Virus record (IMG/VR): IMGVR_UViG_3300023174_005819 | Span: 1 to 64,000 of that record | Reading direction: 5' to 3' (one strand) | Length of the DNA stretch: 64,000 nucleotides | Source of the DNA: a virus | Shown: positions 22,116 through 30,765 of the stretch, one piece after another | Layout: every line of letters begins with the position of its first letter | Position numbering within the stretch: position 1 is the stretch's first letter | Translations under genes and position numbers: made by a program | Notes under the pieces: model-generated | The model's input: the letters and a program-made list of their open reading frames with translations, nothing else | Told to the model about the DNA's origin: nothing | The model's database searches: none

Positions 22116-23086
22116 GGATCCGCTAAGTCTGGATTATGTTGAGCCTTAGTTCCTCGTTTGAAATTCCTATGTAGATTTTCATATAATATTTTAAATGTAT
22201 CTAATGGTTTTTCTATGACATTTTGAATTTTTTGCTCTGGTTTTTGTGCTTCTTGATTTTCTATTTTCTTAATGATTGAGTTATAAGCTATAACTAAACA
22301 TACTGCTAGTGGGTCAAAAACAATAACAATTAATATAATAAATATTCTAACTGCAGTTTCTATCTTTAATCCAAATGCGTCTGCTACAAATTTAAATGTA
22401 CCAATTTCGCCTTTTGTATTATCGCTTTCAAGTTTCATTATTTCTTGGCTATTTTCTAAACTTTGTTTTTCTAGGTTTTGAAGATCAGAAGTTACTGTGG
22501 ATATTTGAGAGAATAAGTTATTAATATTACTTTGAGATCCTTCTACTATCTTATTTTTGCTTTCTACTAATTTAATATCTGTTACTTTTTCAGTTTTAGC
22601 TGAACTAAAGAATCCTCCGCCAGTAATTTTAGTTGTAGTTACGTCTTGTTTAACAGCATTATCTAATGATGTTTGATATGTCTTTTGTAATTCTATGAGA
22701 TCTTTAAGTTTGTTCTTATTGAAATCTATTTGTGAAATATAAAAGTTTTGTTGAGATTTTAAGCTTTGAATTTTATTTAAATTCAAGGAATATTGAGAAA
22801 AATTACGTTGAAAAGCGTCAGAAAGAAAACCAAAAATACCAAGACTTGTTATGCACATAAGTAATATAGTTGCGGATAGCATATACTTTTTAAGTAAATT
22901 ATGTATTGATGACCAATATCTATAAAGATAACTTGCGCTTACTAATTTCGCTACTTCCAAACTTCCAGCCATAACCGCAACACTCCAAAAACTTGCTGCA
23001 AATAAAAGAGCAATTCCTTTTACAGAAAAAAATGCAGCACAAGAGGCTAAAATAAATGCAGACAACCCTAGTATATATTTAAACAT
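22100..23086 (-). CDS. Multi-pass membrane protein with central coiled coil
   Basis: 328 aa. Two or three N-terminal membrane helices (residues 4-26, 29-47 and 71-90), a long soluble coiled-coil region (about 100-235: NLNKIQSLKSQQNFYISQI, LVESKNKIVEGSQSN, LQNLEKQSLENSQEIMKLE), then another membrane helix (VRIFIILIVIVFDPLAVCL) and a polar tail. It resembles membrane proteins found in many large aquatic phages, with no assigned role. The structured RNA candidate and its promoter lie just upstream on the same strand, so this gene may be expressed from that transcript. A glycine-rich GGGFFSS element interrupts the coil. Confidence 0.7.
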   Translation of the reverse strand: MFKYILGLSAFILASCAAFFSVKGIALLFAASFWSVAVMAGSLEVAKLVSASYLYRYWSSIHNLLKKYMLSATILLMCITSLGIFGFLSDAFQRNFSQYSLNLNKIQSLKSQQNFYISQIDFNKNKLKDLIELQKTYQTSLDNAVKQDVTTTKITGGGFFSSAKTEKVTDIKLVESKNKIVEGSQSNINNLFSQISTVTSDLQNLEKQSLENSQEIMKLESDNTKGEIGTFKFVADAFGLKIETAVRIFIILIVIVFDPLAVCLVIAYNSIIKKIENQEAQKPEQKIQNVIEKPLDTFKILYENLHRNFKRGTKAQHNPDLADPNIKN

Positions 23087-23149
23087 AATATTTAATACAA
23101 ATTACACAGATATATCTTATAATAATTAACTTTGATTCAATATGGTTTT

Positions 23150-23470
23150 CTGAATTATTTAACTTTTCTTTGATATCCAAAAGGGCTTTACCTCCAGATT
23201 TTATATATCTGAAGTTGAGTATTATCAATCCAACTTTTCTTTTGACTCCAAATTTTACTGCGATCTCAGCAGTAAACGGGCCATCGCACTTATGGATCAG
23301 AGGTAGCTTCGATCACTACATTCTGCGATGCCTATAGCTACATTTCCTTATTTAGCCATATAATGTACAAATTAAGGTTTTAATAGTTGTCAGCCCTTAT
23401 GACATTGCTATCTCAGGGATTGATAGTTGATTTTTTGACATCAACAAACTGCTCTAATTGGGAACTATGT
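23150..23470 (-). ncRNA. Structured RNA candidate (unassigned) or long structured 5' leader
   Basis: The 492-bp stretch 23087-23578 has no credible ORF. On the minus strand a sigma70 promoter starts a transcript near 23470. Many perfect helices occur: 23426-31/23440-45, 23408-12/23422-26, 23388-92/23400-04, 23346-50/23373-77, 23282-88/23324-30 (CATCGCA/TGCGATG), 23303-08/23336-41 (GTAGCT/AGCTAC, crossing the previous one), 23254-61/23269-76 (8 bp TTTACTGC/GCAGTAAA), 23212-17/23231-36 and 23195-99/23207-11. Several loops are 7 nt. It is also less AT-rich than its surroundings. I see no RNase P, SRP, group I or group II signature. The 3' end is not defined, and it may instead be a leader of the membrane-protein gene. 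Confidence 0.5.
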
Positions 23471-23476
23471 ACTTAC

Positions 23477-23505
23477 ATACTATTCTAATTTTCAACTTTT
23501 GTCAA
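23477..23505 (-). promoter_or_regulatory. Promoter of the structured RNA
   Basis: -35 TTGACA (23505-23500), 17 bp, -10 TAGTAT (23482-23477). No start codon follows closely, unlike the protein-gene promoters of this window. Divergent to the tmRNA promoter, with 16 bp between the two -35 boxes. Confidence 0.6.
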
Positions 23506-23521
23506 ATTTATTAATAAAAAC

Positions 23522-23550
23522 TTGCTTTATTTTATTAAAAGCTTTATAAT
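23522..23550 (+). promoter_or_regulatory. Promoter of the tmRNA gene
   Basis: -35 TTGCTT (23522-23527), 17-bp spacer, perfect -10 TATAAT (23545-23550). Expected start near 23557 leaves about 22 nt of 5' leader for RNase P removal. Confidence 0.7.
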
Positions 23551-23578
23551 GTGTAAGATTAGTTAGTTCTTTAACATT

Positions 23579-23966
23579 GGGCGCGTACTGGTTTCGATTT
23601 TAGAAATCGGAATTAAAATGCAAGTGGAGGTTGAATCGAGGACTCCTTAAAAAGTTTCACTTATATTAACTGCCAAAACAGCAAAATATAAAGGTCATAT
23701 TTCTGCAAGAGCTTCTCTTGTTGAATTGACCGCTTCTGTAGCCTAAGTTCTACAGCGTGACTACCTTGACACATCTATTGGATAGTTGCGTAATTAGATG
23801 TTTGAGTATAATAAGTTTTTTTATTCTTTTTATATTCAATATTCAAAATAAAATCGCTAAGTATGTTTGTTCTTTATCTATACAAAGCTAAAAACAAAAA
23901 GAACTAAACTTGTAGTATTTTAATTTAGATTTTTAAAAGACAAAGGTTCAATTCCTTTCGCGTCCA
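23579..23966 (+). ncRNA. ssrA: tmRNA (one-piece, alanyl type)
   Basis: 388 nt. The 5' GGGCGCG pairs with 3' CGCGTCC over 7 bp with the G3-U70 wobble that marks alanine identity, and A is the discriminator. The 5' part has the conserved TGGTTTCGA segment; the 3' T-arm is AAAGG-TTCAATT-CCTTT. CCA is not encoded. A resume frame opens at GCC 23672 and reads 24 codons to TAA 23744: it begins AKTAKYKGHISAR and ends ELTASVA, a hydrophobic degron-like end similar to ALAA tags. tmRNA rescues stalled ribosomes and tags their products. Boundaries come from the acceptor stem and are firm; the resume codon is inferred. Confidence 0.9.
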
Positions 23967-23998
23967 AGTAAACGAATCTCTTAGCCTCCAATTTTATA

Positions 23999-24367
23999 GT
24001 GAAATCAAAAAGAAATAAAACAAGATTAGATCAATATAGTCCATTTAAATACTCTTTAAATAAAGCTAGATCACGAAGTAAATCTAGAAATGAAGTTACA
24101 GATTTAACTCTTGAATATTTAAAAGAGATTTGGGAAAATCAAAAAGGATTATGTTCATATACTAATATTAAAATGGAACTACCAAGAAGCTCCCAAGATG
24201 AAGATATCAAGAAAAGTCCAACCAAACTAAGCCTTGATAGAATTGACCCAAGTATAGGATATATAAAAGGTAATGTTGAATTTGTATGTTATTGCGTTAA
24301 TGTTATGAAAAATGATTTCACAAAAGAACAGATGGTACATTTTATAAATCAAATTAAAAATAATTGA
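23999..24367 (+). CDS. HNH endonuclease
   Basis: 122 aa from a GTG start. LCSYTNIKMELP followed by LSLDRIDPSIGYIKGNVEFVCYCVNVMKNDF matches the HNH variant C..T...L....SLDRID...GY..GNV..V....N.MKN found in phage free-standing endonucleases. N-terminus is basic (MKSKRNKTRLDQYSPFKYSL), probably for DNA contact. It starts 32 nt after the tmRNA; small RNA genes are common neighbours and targets of mobile endonucleases, so this may be a homing-type element (inference). Confidence 0.8.
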   Translation: MKSKRNKTRLDQYSPFKYSLNKARSRSKSRNEVTDLTLEYLKEIWENQKGLCSYTNIKMELPRSSQDEDIKKSPTKLSLDRIDPSIGYIKGNVEFVCYCVNVMKNDFTKEQMVHFINQIKNN

Positions 24368-24404
24368 AGTAACATTTTTTATAATTTAAAGTGTAATAAA
24401 GATT

Positions 24405-25670
24405 ATGGGTAATTATGATATAGCTTCTTGGCCAGCACGAGCAAATTCTTACAATGGAATAGCAAATATAGCTCTTAATGGTTGGGCGCAACAATATCCA
24501 CTAAGCTTATACCAAGTATCACTTGCAACACCAACAATTTCTGCTACAGCGGGAGGAGATGGAAATGTATTATTAACTATTACCAATGGTAATTCATCAT
24601 ATAGATATCTCGTATATATTGATGGAGTAGGCGTTGGATTTTTTAAATCAATAGACAATCAAATTACAATTTCTAATTTACCTCTTACCGTTCCTCATAC
24701 AATTCGAATTAGATCTACATATGTAACTTATTCTGGAAACACCGTAACAAGCGCAGGACTAAGCCAATTGAGCAATTCAGTTACAGTTACTCCACAATTT
24801 CAATTTGCAGCAAGAGTTCCACTTAACTTAAGACAACCTTATAATGGAGGAGTAGGTCAGTATAATCAACCTCCATATGATTATGTTGATGTAATAAGAT
24901 TACCCTCTTTACTATACTCTACTTCAGATTGGGAATACACCGACAATACATATACTGACCAAGAAGCTCCTGGTGCATACGCAATTCCACTTAGTCCATC
25001 TTTTAAAATTTCAATATATACAGCTCAAATAAGATTAAGAGCTAGAATAGTAAACGGAGCAAAAGATGAAACATATTTTGGAGCAGTAGATTACTCTTAT
25101 AAAGATGTTGATGTTACTGTTGATGATCCATTTTTAGATTTATATGGAGCTGATGGACATGATATCGGTTATTATTATTTTCAAAAATTGATAGAACTTG
25201 GATTATATCAAGCAAATATTAGCTCAAATATTTCTAGTGCAATAGGATGGAGACTTACAAAAGAATACATGCTTTCAAAACCTTATCTTGGTAATAAAAT
25301 TAAAAATATTATTAAAAATAATTTTAACATCATAATGAAATCAAGAGAAGCAATGCTACAATTTAGAGATATAACAAACTTTAATCCTAAACTAACTAAA
25401 GATTTTCAAGATTTTACAATAACATATCAAGGACCAATTTGGATTAATCCAAAAATCATTTCAACAAGCGGAACTCCAGATGAAGTAACAATACCAGCTA
25501 ATGCACCACTATATAATTTAAAAAATTCAAAAAATAGAATATTAAAAAGTGGAAATTCTGCTGCAGCAATACTTTTATCTAATCCTCAAGATTGTTCACA
25601 TTATTCCTTTTCTGCAATCGCAGCGCCACTTAGTGCAGATGACTATTATGGAAATGCGCCAGCTTCTTAA
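24405..25670 (+). CDS. Probable virion structural protein with Fn3-like N-terminal domain
   Basis: 421 aa. Residues about 40-130 form a beta-sandwich-like repeat (TPTISATAGGDGNVLLTIT, YRYLVYIDGVG, ISNLPLTVPHTIRIRSTYV), typical of fibronectin-III or Ig-like domains on phage surfaces. The C-terminal half is mixed: YYYFQKLIELGLYQANISS, MKSREAMLQFRDITNFNP, ending SAIAAPLSADDYYGNAPAS. No enzyme motif. It precedes another structural-type gene and the glycan block, so it could be decorated by those enzymes (inference). TATAAT lies 19 nt before the ATG. Confidence 0.55.
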   Translation: MGNYDIASWPARANSYNGIANIALNGWAQQYPLSLYQVSLATPTISATAGGDGNVLLTITNGNSSYRYLVYIDGVGVGFFKSIDNQITISNLPLTVPHTIRIRSTYVTYSGNTVTSAGLSQLSNSVTVTPQFQFAARVPLNLRQPYNGGVGQYNQPPYDYVDVIRLPSLLYSTSDWEYTDNTYTDQEAPGAYAIPLSPSFKISIYTAQIRLRARIVNGAKDETYFGAVDYSYKDVDVTVDDPFLDLYGADGHDIGYYYFQKLIELGLYQANISSNISSAIGWRLTKEYMLSKPYLGNKIKNIIKNNFNIIMKSREAMLQFRDITNFNPKLTKDFQDFTITYQGPIWINPKIISTSGTPDEVTIPANAPLYNLKNSKNRILKSGNSAAAILLSNPQDCSHYSFSAIAAPLSADDYYGNAPAS

Positions 25671-25679
25671 TATAAAAAT

Positions 25680-26516
25680 ATGACAACCGATAATACATCT
25701 TTAGAGAGCATTTGGAGCCAAACTGTTGGAGAAGATCCTACAGACCCATATCTTAATTGTAACTCTTGCGAACTAGATTGCGCTAATCAAGCATTAAATG
25801 ATGCAGCCGCTAATGTTTCAAACTTTCCATTTAACATGAAAGCAGCTGCCAAAAATGATTTTCTTGCTCCACAACCAAGCGCAATGGATATTCTTCGCCA
25901 GGAAGAGCACCTTAGAGCTTTTAACGCGGACCAGGCTGCAAAAAAAGGAGCAAGAGCAATGGTAGACTTGGGGCCCAGTCGAAGGTATCCTATCTCATTT
26001 TCTCCAAATAGAGGAGGTGGTGGAAGCCGATCATCTAGCGGATTTGAAGCAACTTCTATTGGTTCTGAAAATCCTTTAGGCCAAACAGGATCAGTAGGAT
26101 TTCGATGGTCTGGTAATGAAGTTAGCTGGGATCCAGATAATTTTCTTAACGAAACTAGTGGCAGCGTAGTAGTCGTTCCAGAGCAAGGAATTACAGATGT
26201 TGGAAATGCTGCTGGCAGTTTGTTGAGAGAAACTTTTAATCCAACTCCCGATCCAGTTACAACTGTGAGTTGTTCAACTGACACAGCAGCAGCTACTGCT
26301 GCTGTTCCTGCCACTCCAACTACAAGTGGCCTTGGCGCTACTGGATCACAATCAGCAGTAAGTGCAACGCAAGGAACCACAGTTACTGGAGGAGGAGGAT
26401 TGAATCAAGCTGGCGGAGGATCAGTAAGTAGCGTAAAAACTGGAGTAAATAATAATGGTGTCGCAACTCAAGGCAATGGGGGCTTCAGAGGGGTCAAAGC
26501 AACAATCAGGCCTTAA
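25680..26516 (+). CDS. Low-complexity Gly/Ser/Thr/Ala-rich probable structural protein
   Basis: 278 aa. The first 70 residues are ordered-looking with cysteines (LNCNSCELDCANQALNDAA); then PNRGGGGSRSSSGFEATSIG, an internal domain around VGFRWSGNEVSWDPDNF, and a disordered tail rich in Thr, Ala and Gly (TAAATAAVPATPTTSGLG). Such tails are common in fibrous or linker virion proteins and are good O-glycosylation substrates (inference). The long ORF in the opposite strand is a shadow of its codon bias. Nine nt after the preceding gene. Confidence 0.55.
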   Translation: MTTDNTSLESIWSQTVGEDPTDPYLNCNSCELDCANQALNDAAANVSNFPFNMKAAAKNDFLAPQPSAMDILRQEEHLRAFNADQAAKKGARAMVDLGPSRRYPISFSPNRGGGGSRSSSGFEATSIGSENPLGQTGSVGFRWSGNEVSWDPDNFLNETSGSVVVVPEQGITDVGNAAGSLLRETFNPTPDPVTTVSCSTDTAAATAAVPATPTTSGLGATGSQSAVSATQGTTVTGGGGLNQAGGGSVSSVKTGVNNNGVATQGNGGFRGVKATIRP

Positions 26517-26568
26517 AAGATAATTTTTAGATATATAAATATTACATTCATAGAATACTAAATAATCT

Positions 26569-27534
26569 ATGAATATACTTTGGCCAGATATACATAAAAA
26601 TCTAACAAAAAATATAGCAAAAGCATTTTATAAACTTGGTCATACTTTAATTTTGCCAAGCAATCAATATATTCCAACTAATTTACCTCCTAAACAATTT
26701 AACCAATGGGCATGGAACACAAGTTGGACTCAAGAAAAAGTAGATCTTGAATTTGAACATAAAAATGTAAAAGTTTTAAACAAACAAGAGATATTAGACA
26801 TTAAACCAGAAATAATATTTATCACCAGCTTTGAAAGTCAATTTGAAATTTTAAATGAAATTTGGCCCCACTTAAAAGATAATAGTAAAATAGCTTGCTA
26901 CAGTGGCAATGATTATTGGGATGGAGCTTATCCATTTTATATTATTAAAAATTATCTTTGTGCAGATTATGTTGGTTTTTGTTTAGCTAATAAATATAAA
27001 GTAAATCACTTATATTATAAGCCTTGGGTAGATTATGATAGATGTACTTTTGATGGACCAACAGACGGAAATATAGTTGGAATTTATATTTCAGAATATG
27101 AAAATAATTTTAATCAAGAATATAATATGAGTAAAGCATTGCAACAAATTACTCCATATATAGACTACCATTATCACACAAATAGCTCTCAACAAGAATT
27201 AACTAAAACCCTTAAGTCTAGTATTGCAACTCAACATATCAAACACCTTGAAGGTTATGGAATAGCTATTATAGAAAGCATGGCTTGTGGTAGACCAGTT
27301 CTTATGCATCGCCAAATGGCGCAAAACAAAAGCTTAATGAATTGGAGTATTGAAAATGTAACAGCTCTATTCTTTGAAAGTCAGCACGAATATATAGCAA
27401 AATTAAAAGCATTATATGATAGTAAAGAATATAGACATTTTATTCAATATACAACAGCTAATGTAATAAGGCAAATTATAGACAACAATCAAGAAACAGA
27501 AAAGCTTGGACATTTTCTTAATAATCTAGTATAA
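26569..27534 (+). CDS. GT-B glycosyltransferase (GT4-like)
   Basis: 321 aa, first gene of the glycan block. Opens MNILWPDIHKNLTKNIAKAF; the C-terminal half has HLEGYGIAIIESMACGRPVLMHR, the E-G-x-G...E..ACG.PV donor-binding motif of GT4. Substrate unknown. A 52-nt gap separates it from the structural genes. Confidence 0.75.
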   Translation: MNILWPDIHKNLTKNIAKAFYKLGHTLILPSNQYIPTNLPPKQFNQWAWNTSWTQEKVDLEFEHKNVKVLNKQEILDIKPEIIFITSFESQFEILNEIWPHLKDNSKIACYSGNDYWDGAYPFYIIKNYLCADYVGFCLANKYKVNHLYYKPWVDYDRCTFDGPTDGNIVGIYISEYENNFNQEYNMSKALQQITPYIDYHYHTNSSQQELTKTLKSSIATQHIKHLEGYGIAIIESMACGRPVLMHRQMAQNKSLMNWSIENVTALFFESQHEYIAKLKALYDSKEYRHFIQYTTANVIRQIIDNNQETEKLGHFLNNLV

Positions 27535-27535
27535 T
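27506..27535 (+). promoter_or_regulatory. Promoter inside the gene end, for the GT2 gene
   Basis: -35 TTGGAC (27506-27511), 18 bp, -10 TATAAT (27530-27535), eight bases to the GTG at 27544. Confidence 0.45.
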
Positions 27536-27543
27536 TTTTAATA

Positions 27544-28380
27544 GTGAAAATCTGGCTCTGCGGTATTACCCAAAACGAGAAACAGAATATTGATGATATG
27601 ACAAAACATATATATCAATATTTTGATGGTTTAATTTTTGTAGATGGTGGATCAACAGATGGTACATTAGAAATATTAAATGCAAGAAAAGGCCAAGGAA
27701 AGATTGTAAACAGAGAATGGTCAAATGACCACGATATTCAAATGAATGGTTTTTTAAGAGCAAATGTAATGCAAAATGGCGATTGGTTTATTATTCGAGA
27801 TAGCTGCGAAAGATTAGATATAGATTGGGCAAAAAACTTGCGTAATTTTATAGAAAATTTTTTAGAAAAAAATAAAGTAAATAGTTGTGTTGATAGGCAA
27901 AAAGCATTTCTTGTTAAATATTTTGATGATATGATATTTCAAGGTAGCCCGCATTGGGGACTACAAGGTATGAGGCCAGGATATATTGATCTTTATGAAT
28001 ATTATAATAAAAATCAAAAAATGTTTGCATGGGAAGAAAGACCATCTCAAAGAAAGCATTATATTGATAGTGATATGAAATATTATTTTGTTTACGGAAG
28101 ATCAAATCATTGTGTTCTTCATTATTATGATAATGGAAGAACTCCAGAAAGATACCAACAACAAGAAGGCATAAGACAAAATTTTAGATCTTTTTGCGAA
28201 AGTTTAGGTATAAGATTTAATCTAGAATCATTAAAAAATTATTGGAAAAATAATCCAATTGACGAAAAAATGAAATTTTTTATCAATAACGAAAGATTAA
28301 TAAGAAGATTTTATAGATTAAATATTTTAAATCATACATTAGAAAAAATTGACTCATCAGAAGAATGGGTATTAGAATGA
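27544..28380 (+). CDS. GT2 glycosyltransferase
   Basis: 278 aa from a GTG start. GT-A features: KIWLCGITQNEKQNIDD, GLIFVDGGSTDGTLEIL (the D-G-G-S-x-D-G-T signature), REWSNDHDIQMNGFL and WFIIRDSCERL (acidic pair). C-terminal part is basic and aromatic, ending EKIDSSEEWVLE. Acts with a nucleotide sugar; acceptor unknown. The next gene overlaps its stop by ATGA. Confidence 0.83.
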   Translation: MKIWLCGITQNEKQNIDDMTKHIYQYFDGLIFVDGGSTDGTLEILNARKGQGKIVNREWSNDHDIQMNGFLRANVMQNGDWFIIRDSCERLDIDWAKNLRNFIENFLEKNKVNSCVDRQKAFLVKYFDDMIFQGSPHWGLQGMRPGYIDLYEYYNKNQKMFAWEERPSQRKHYIDSDMKYYFVYGRSNHCVLHYYDNGRTPERYQQQEGIRQNFRSFCESLGIRFNLESLKNYWKNNPIDEKMKFFINNERLIRRFYRLNILNHTLEKIDSSEEWVLE

Positions 28381-29267
28381 AATTAATTGATTGCTTTATG
28401 TTTTTTAATGAAAAAGATATTGCATATCTTAGAATTAAAGAATTATATGATGCTGTAGATTATTTTGTTATTAATGAAGCCACGAAAACTCACCAAGGGC
28501 AAGATAAAGAATTATCCTTTTGGAAGGATGACAGATTACAAGAATTTAAAGATAAAATTATTTACTCTTCAATAGATTTAGATGGAAGATTCGATTATTT
28601 AATGCCAAAATTTTTTCCAGATGCAAATATTGGCGCAAAGGAACATGAACAAAGAATAAGGCTACTCGAACAAATTGAAAAACTAAATCTATCAGATGAT
28701 GATATCGTTATGATATCGGATTGCGATGAAATTCCTAATAAAAATATATTCCAAGAAATTCTGAATTATCCAGTAGTAGCATTAAATCAAATGTTTTTTG
28801 TTCATTATATTAATATTTATACAAATAAAAATGTAACTGGAACCATAGCTTGCAAATATAAACATTTAAAACATTTAAATACTCTATGTTTTGGAATGGG
28901 TCTTCAGCTTTTAAGAAGAGATAAAGATTTTATGCCAAGGATAGAAAATGGAGGTTGGCATTATTCATATATGGGTGGACCAAAATCTGTAAGCAGAAAA
29001 GTAATCTCAACTTATGATGGAAATTTAAATTCTGAGTGGAAAACAGAAGAATCTTCTAATATGTTAATTCAAGAAAGTATAAAAAATAAAAAAAGTCCAT
29101 TCTCTCAAATGCCATTAGAATTTATAGATTTAAATATAAAAAATAAATTCATAGAATTTTTAACAGCAAAAAATGGAACATGGATTAATGCACAAGGGTG
29201 TTATCAATTTTCTCCAAATATTTTGGAAAAAGACATACAAAATCATAAACATCTTATATATGAATAA
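28377..29267 (+). CDS. GT17-family glycosyltransferase
   Basis: 296 aa from the ATG overlapping the previous stop (ATGA); an upstream in-frame ATG at 28365 is less likely. LIDCFMFFNEKDIAYLRIKE then DYFVINEATKTHQGQDKELSF, VMISDCDEIPN and GWHYSYMGG match GT17 (beta-1,4-N-acetylglucosaminyltransferase family, here of bacterial/phage type). D-x-D at ISDCDE. Confidence 0.82.
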   Translation: MKLIDCFMFFNEKDIAYLRIKELYDAVDYFVINEATKTHQGQDKELSFWKDDRLQEFKDKIIYSSIDLDGRFDYLMPKFFPDANIGAKEHEQRIRLLEQIEKLNLSDDDIVMISDCDEIPNKNIFQEILNYPVVALNQMFFVHYINIYTNKNVTGTIACKYKHLKHLNTLCFGMGLQLLRRDKDFMPRIENGGWHYSYMGGPKSVSRKVISTYDGNLNSEWKTEESSNMLIQESIKNKKSPFSQMPLEFIDLNIKNKFIEFLTAKNGTWINAQGCYQFSPNILEKDIQNHKHLIYE

Positions 29268-29958
29268 TCCATTTGATTACTTTGATAGGATATATTGCAT
29301 TAATCTTCAAGAAAGAACTGATAAGTGGCAACAATGCCTACAAGAATTTACTAAATTAGGAATAGAAAATAAAGTAATTAAATTTAATGGAATTAAATTT
29401 ATAGGAGAATTACCACCACAACTAAGATGGATTAATATTCGAGCCTGTGGATGCACAGCTTCGCATAGAGAAATTATAAAAATTTGCAATAATGAAAATG
29501 TAAAAAATGTACTAGTTCTAGAAGATGATGTAGAATTTCACAATGACCCAATTAAAAATTTAAATTTATCTATAAATGAATTAAAAGATAAAGAATGGGA
29601 TATATTTTATCTTGGAATGAATGTGACAGATGAAAAATTTAAAAATCCATTAGAGCGAGTAAGTCCAAATTTATTAAAAATCAAAAGCGCTCTCACAACT
29701 CATGCGATCGCATATAACTCTTCATGCTTTAAACTTATTTTAGATCATATTCCAGAAGGTTTAAATATTATTAACTGGCAGGCAGAAAATGAATCTTATG
29801 ATGGATTTTTCATGAAACATTTCTTAAGTCAAAATAAAGCGTTTTGTACAAATGAATATTTAGCAACACAAAGAGATAGTTTTTCAGATATTAACCTTGG
29901 AAATGCAACTTATGGAAAAGCCATAATGGAAAATTTTTATAGAATGCGACCAGCATGA
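29260..29958 (+). CDS. GT25-family glycosyltransferase
   Basis: 232 aa from the ATG at 29260, which overlaps the previous stop. YFDRIYCINLQERTDKWQQC is the GT25 opening (I..INL..R.DR...), then CGCTASHREIIK, VLVLEDDVEFH (EDD metal site) and DIFYLGMNV. In bacteria the family adds galactose to lipooligosaccharide. The longer in-frame ORF from 29173 reads through the previous gene and is rejected. Confidence 0.85.
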   Translation: MNNPFDYFDRIYCINLQERTDKWQQCLQEFTKLGIENKVIKFNGIKFIGELPPQLRWINIRACGCTASHREIIKICNNENVKNVLVLEDDVEFHNDPIKNLNLSINELKDKEWDIFYLGMNVTDEKFKNPLERVSPNLLKIKSALTTHAIAYNSSCFKLILDHIPEGLNIINWQAENESYDGFFMKHFLSQNKAFCTNEYLATQRDSFSDINLGNATYGKAIMENFYRMRPA

Positions 29959-30764
29959 TAACATTTTTTCAATTAGGTAAATATGGCGCAATTGGAAATC
30001 AACTTTTTCAATATGCAACATTATATTCTATAGGCAAAATTAATAACTATGAGATTAAAATACCTAAAACAGAAGAACATTTTGATGAAGGTACAAATAG
30101 AATTCAGCATTATTTCTTAAATTGCTTTGATAATATCTCAGCTCAAATACTTACAGAGCAAGATGCTACATCAATAAAATATAAAGCATACGATGGCAAC
30201 GCGATATCTTATAATAAGGACATATTCAACATACCAGACTTCACAACATTAGAAGGATATTTTCAATCTTATAAATATTTTCATATTTTTAAAAAAAATT
30301 TAAAAGAACAATTAAAATTTAAACAATCTATTAAAAATTCTGCTGATAAAAAATATAATATAAATTATAAAGATTTTACTTCGGTTCATTTAAGATATGG
30401 AGATTATGCCCATAGACAAGATCACCATCCTATTATGGACAAGGATTATTATCAAAGAGCTTTTGATTTAATAAACTGCTCAAATTGTTTGGTTTTTTCG
30501 GATAGTATAGATTATGCTAAAAATATATTTAATGAATTTAAGGATATAAATTTTACTTATATAGAAAATAATCACGCTTTTGAAGATATGTATATCATGT
30601 CTAATTGTAAAAATAATATTTTAGCAAATAGTAGTTTTTCTTGGTGGGCAGCTTGGTTAAATGAAAATAATAAAGTTATCGCACCAAGAAATTGGCTAGG
30701 CCCAGCGTACAATGGAAAATGGAATTTAGACGATTTAATTCCAAAAGAATGGATTATTATATAA
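29955..30764 (+). CDS. GT11-family fucosyltransferase-like enzyme
   Basis: 269 aa. FQLGKYGAIGNQLFQYATL (the GxGNQxFQYA opening), TSVHLRYGDYA (HxRxGD motif), CLVFSDSIDYAKN, then ILANSSFSWWAAWL (N-S-T/S-FSWWAA-L) define GT11, alpha-1,2-fucosyltransferases that use GDP-fucose. A GDP-sugar source is in the block (Gmd-like gene at 44393). Start overlaps previous stop by ATGA. Confidence 0.88.
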   Translation: MITFFQLGKYGAIGNQLFQYATLYSIGKINNYEIKIPKTEEHFDEGTNRIQHYFLNCFDNISAQILTEQDATSIKYKAYDGNAISYNKDIFNIPDFTTLEGYFQSYKYFHIFKKNLKEQLKFKQSIKNSADKKYNINYKDFTSVHLRYGDYAHRQDHHPIMDKDYYQRAFDLINCSNCLVFSDSIDYAKNIFNEFKDINFTYIENNHAFEDMYIMSNCKNNILANSSFSWWAAWLNENNKVIAPRNWLGPAYNGKWNLDDLIPKEWIII

Positions 30765-30765
30765 T

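Noticed and set aside
23087-23578. RNase P RNA, SRP RNA, group I or group II intron, hammerhead in the gene gap
   Set aside because: None of the conserved core segments (for example GAGGAAAGUC of RNase P, the domain V hairpin of group II introns, or CUGAUGA...GAAA of hammerheads) is present on either strand.
25787-26380. 197-aa minus-strand ORF opposite the Gly-rich protein
   Set aside because: Shadow of the codon bias of the 25680-26516 gene; no start signals or domain, and the plus-strand frame fits the gene order.
29173-29260. Upstream start of the GT25 gene
   Set aside because: It would read 30 codons through the preceding GT17 gene; the ATG at 29260 gives the standard GT25 opening.
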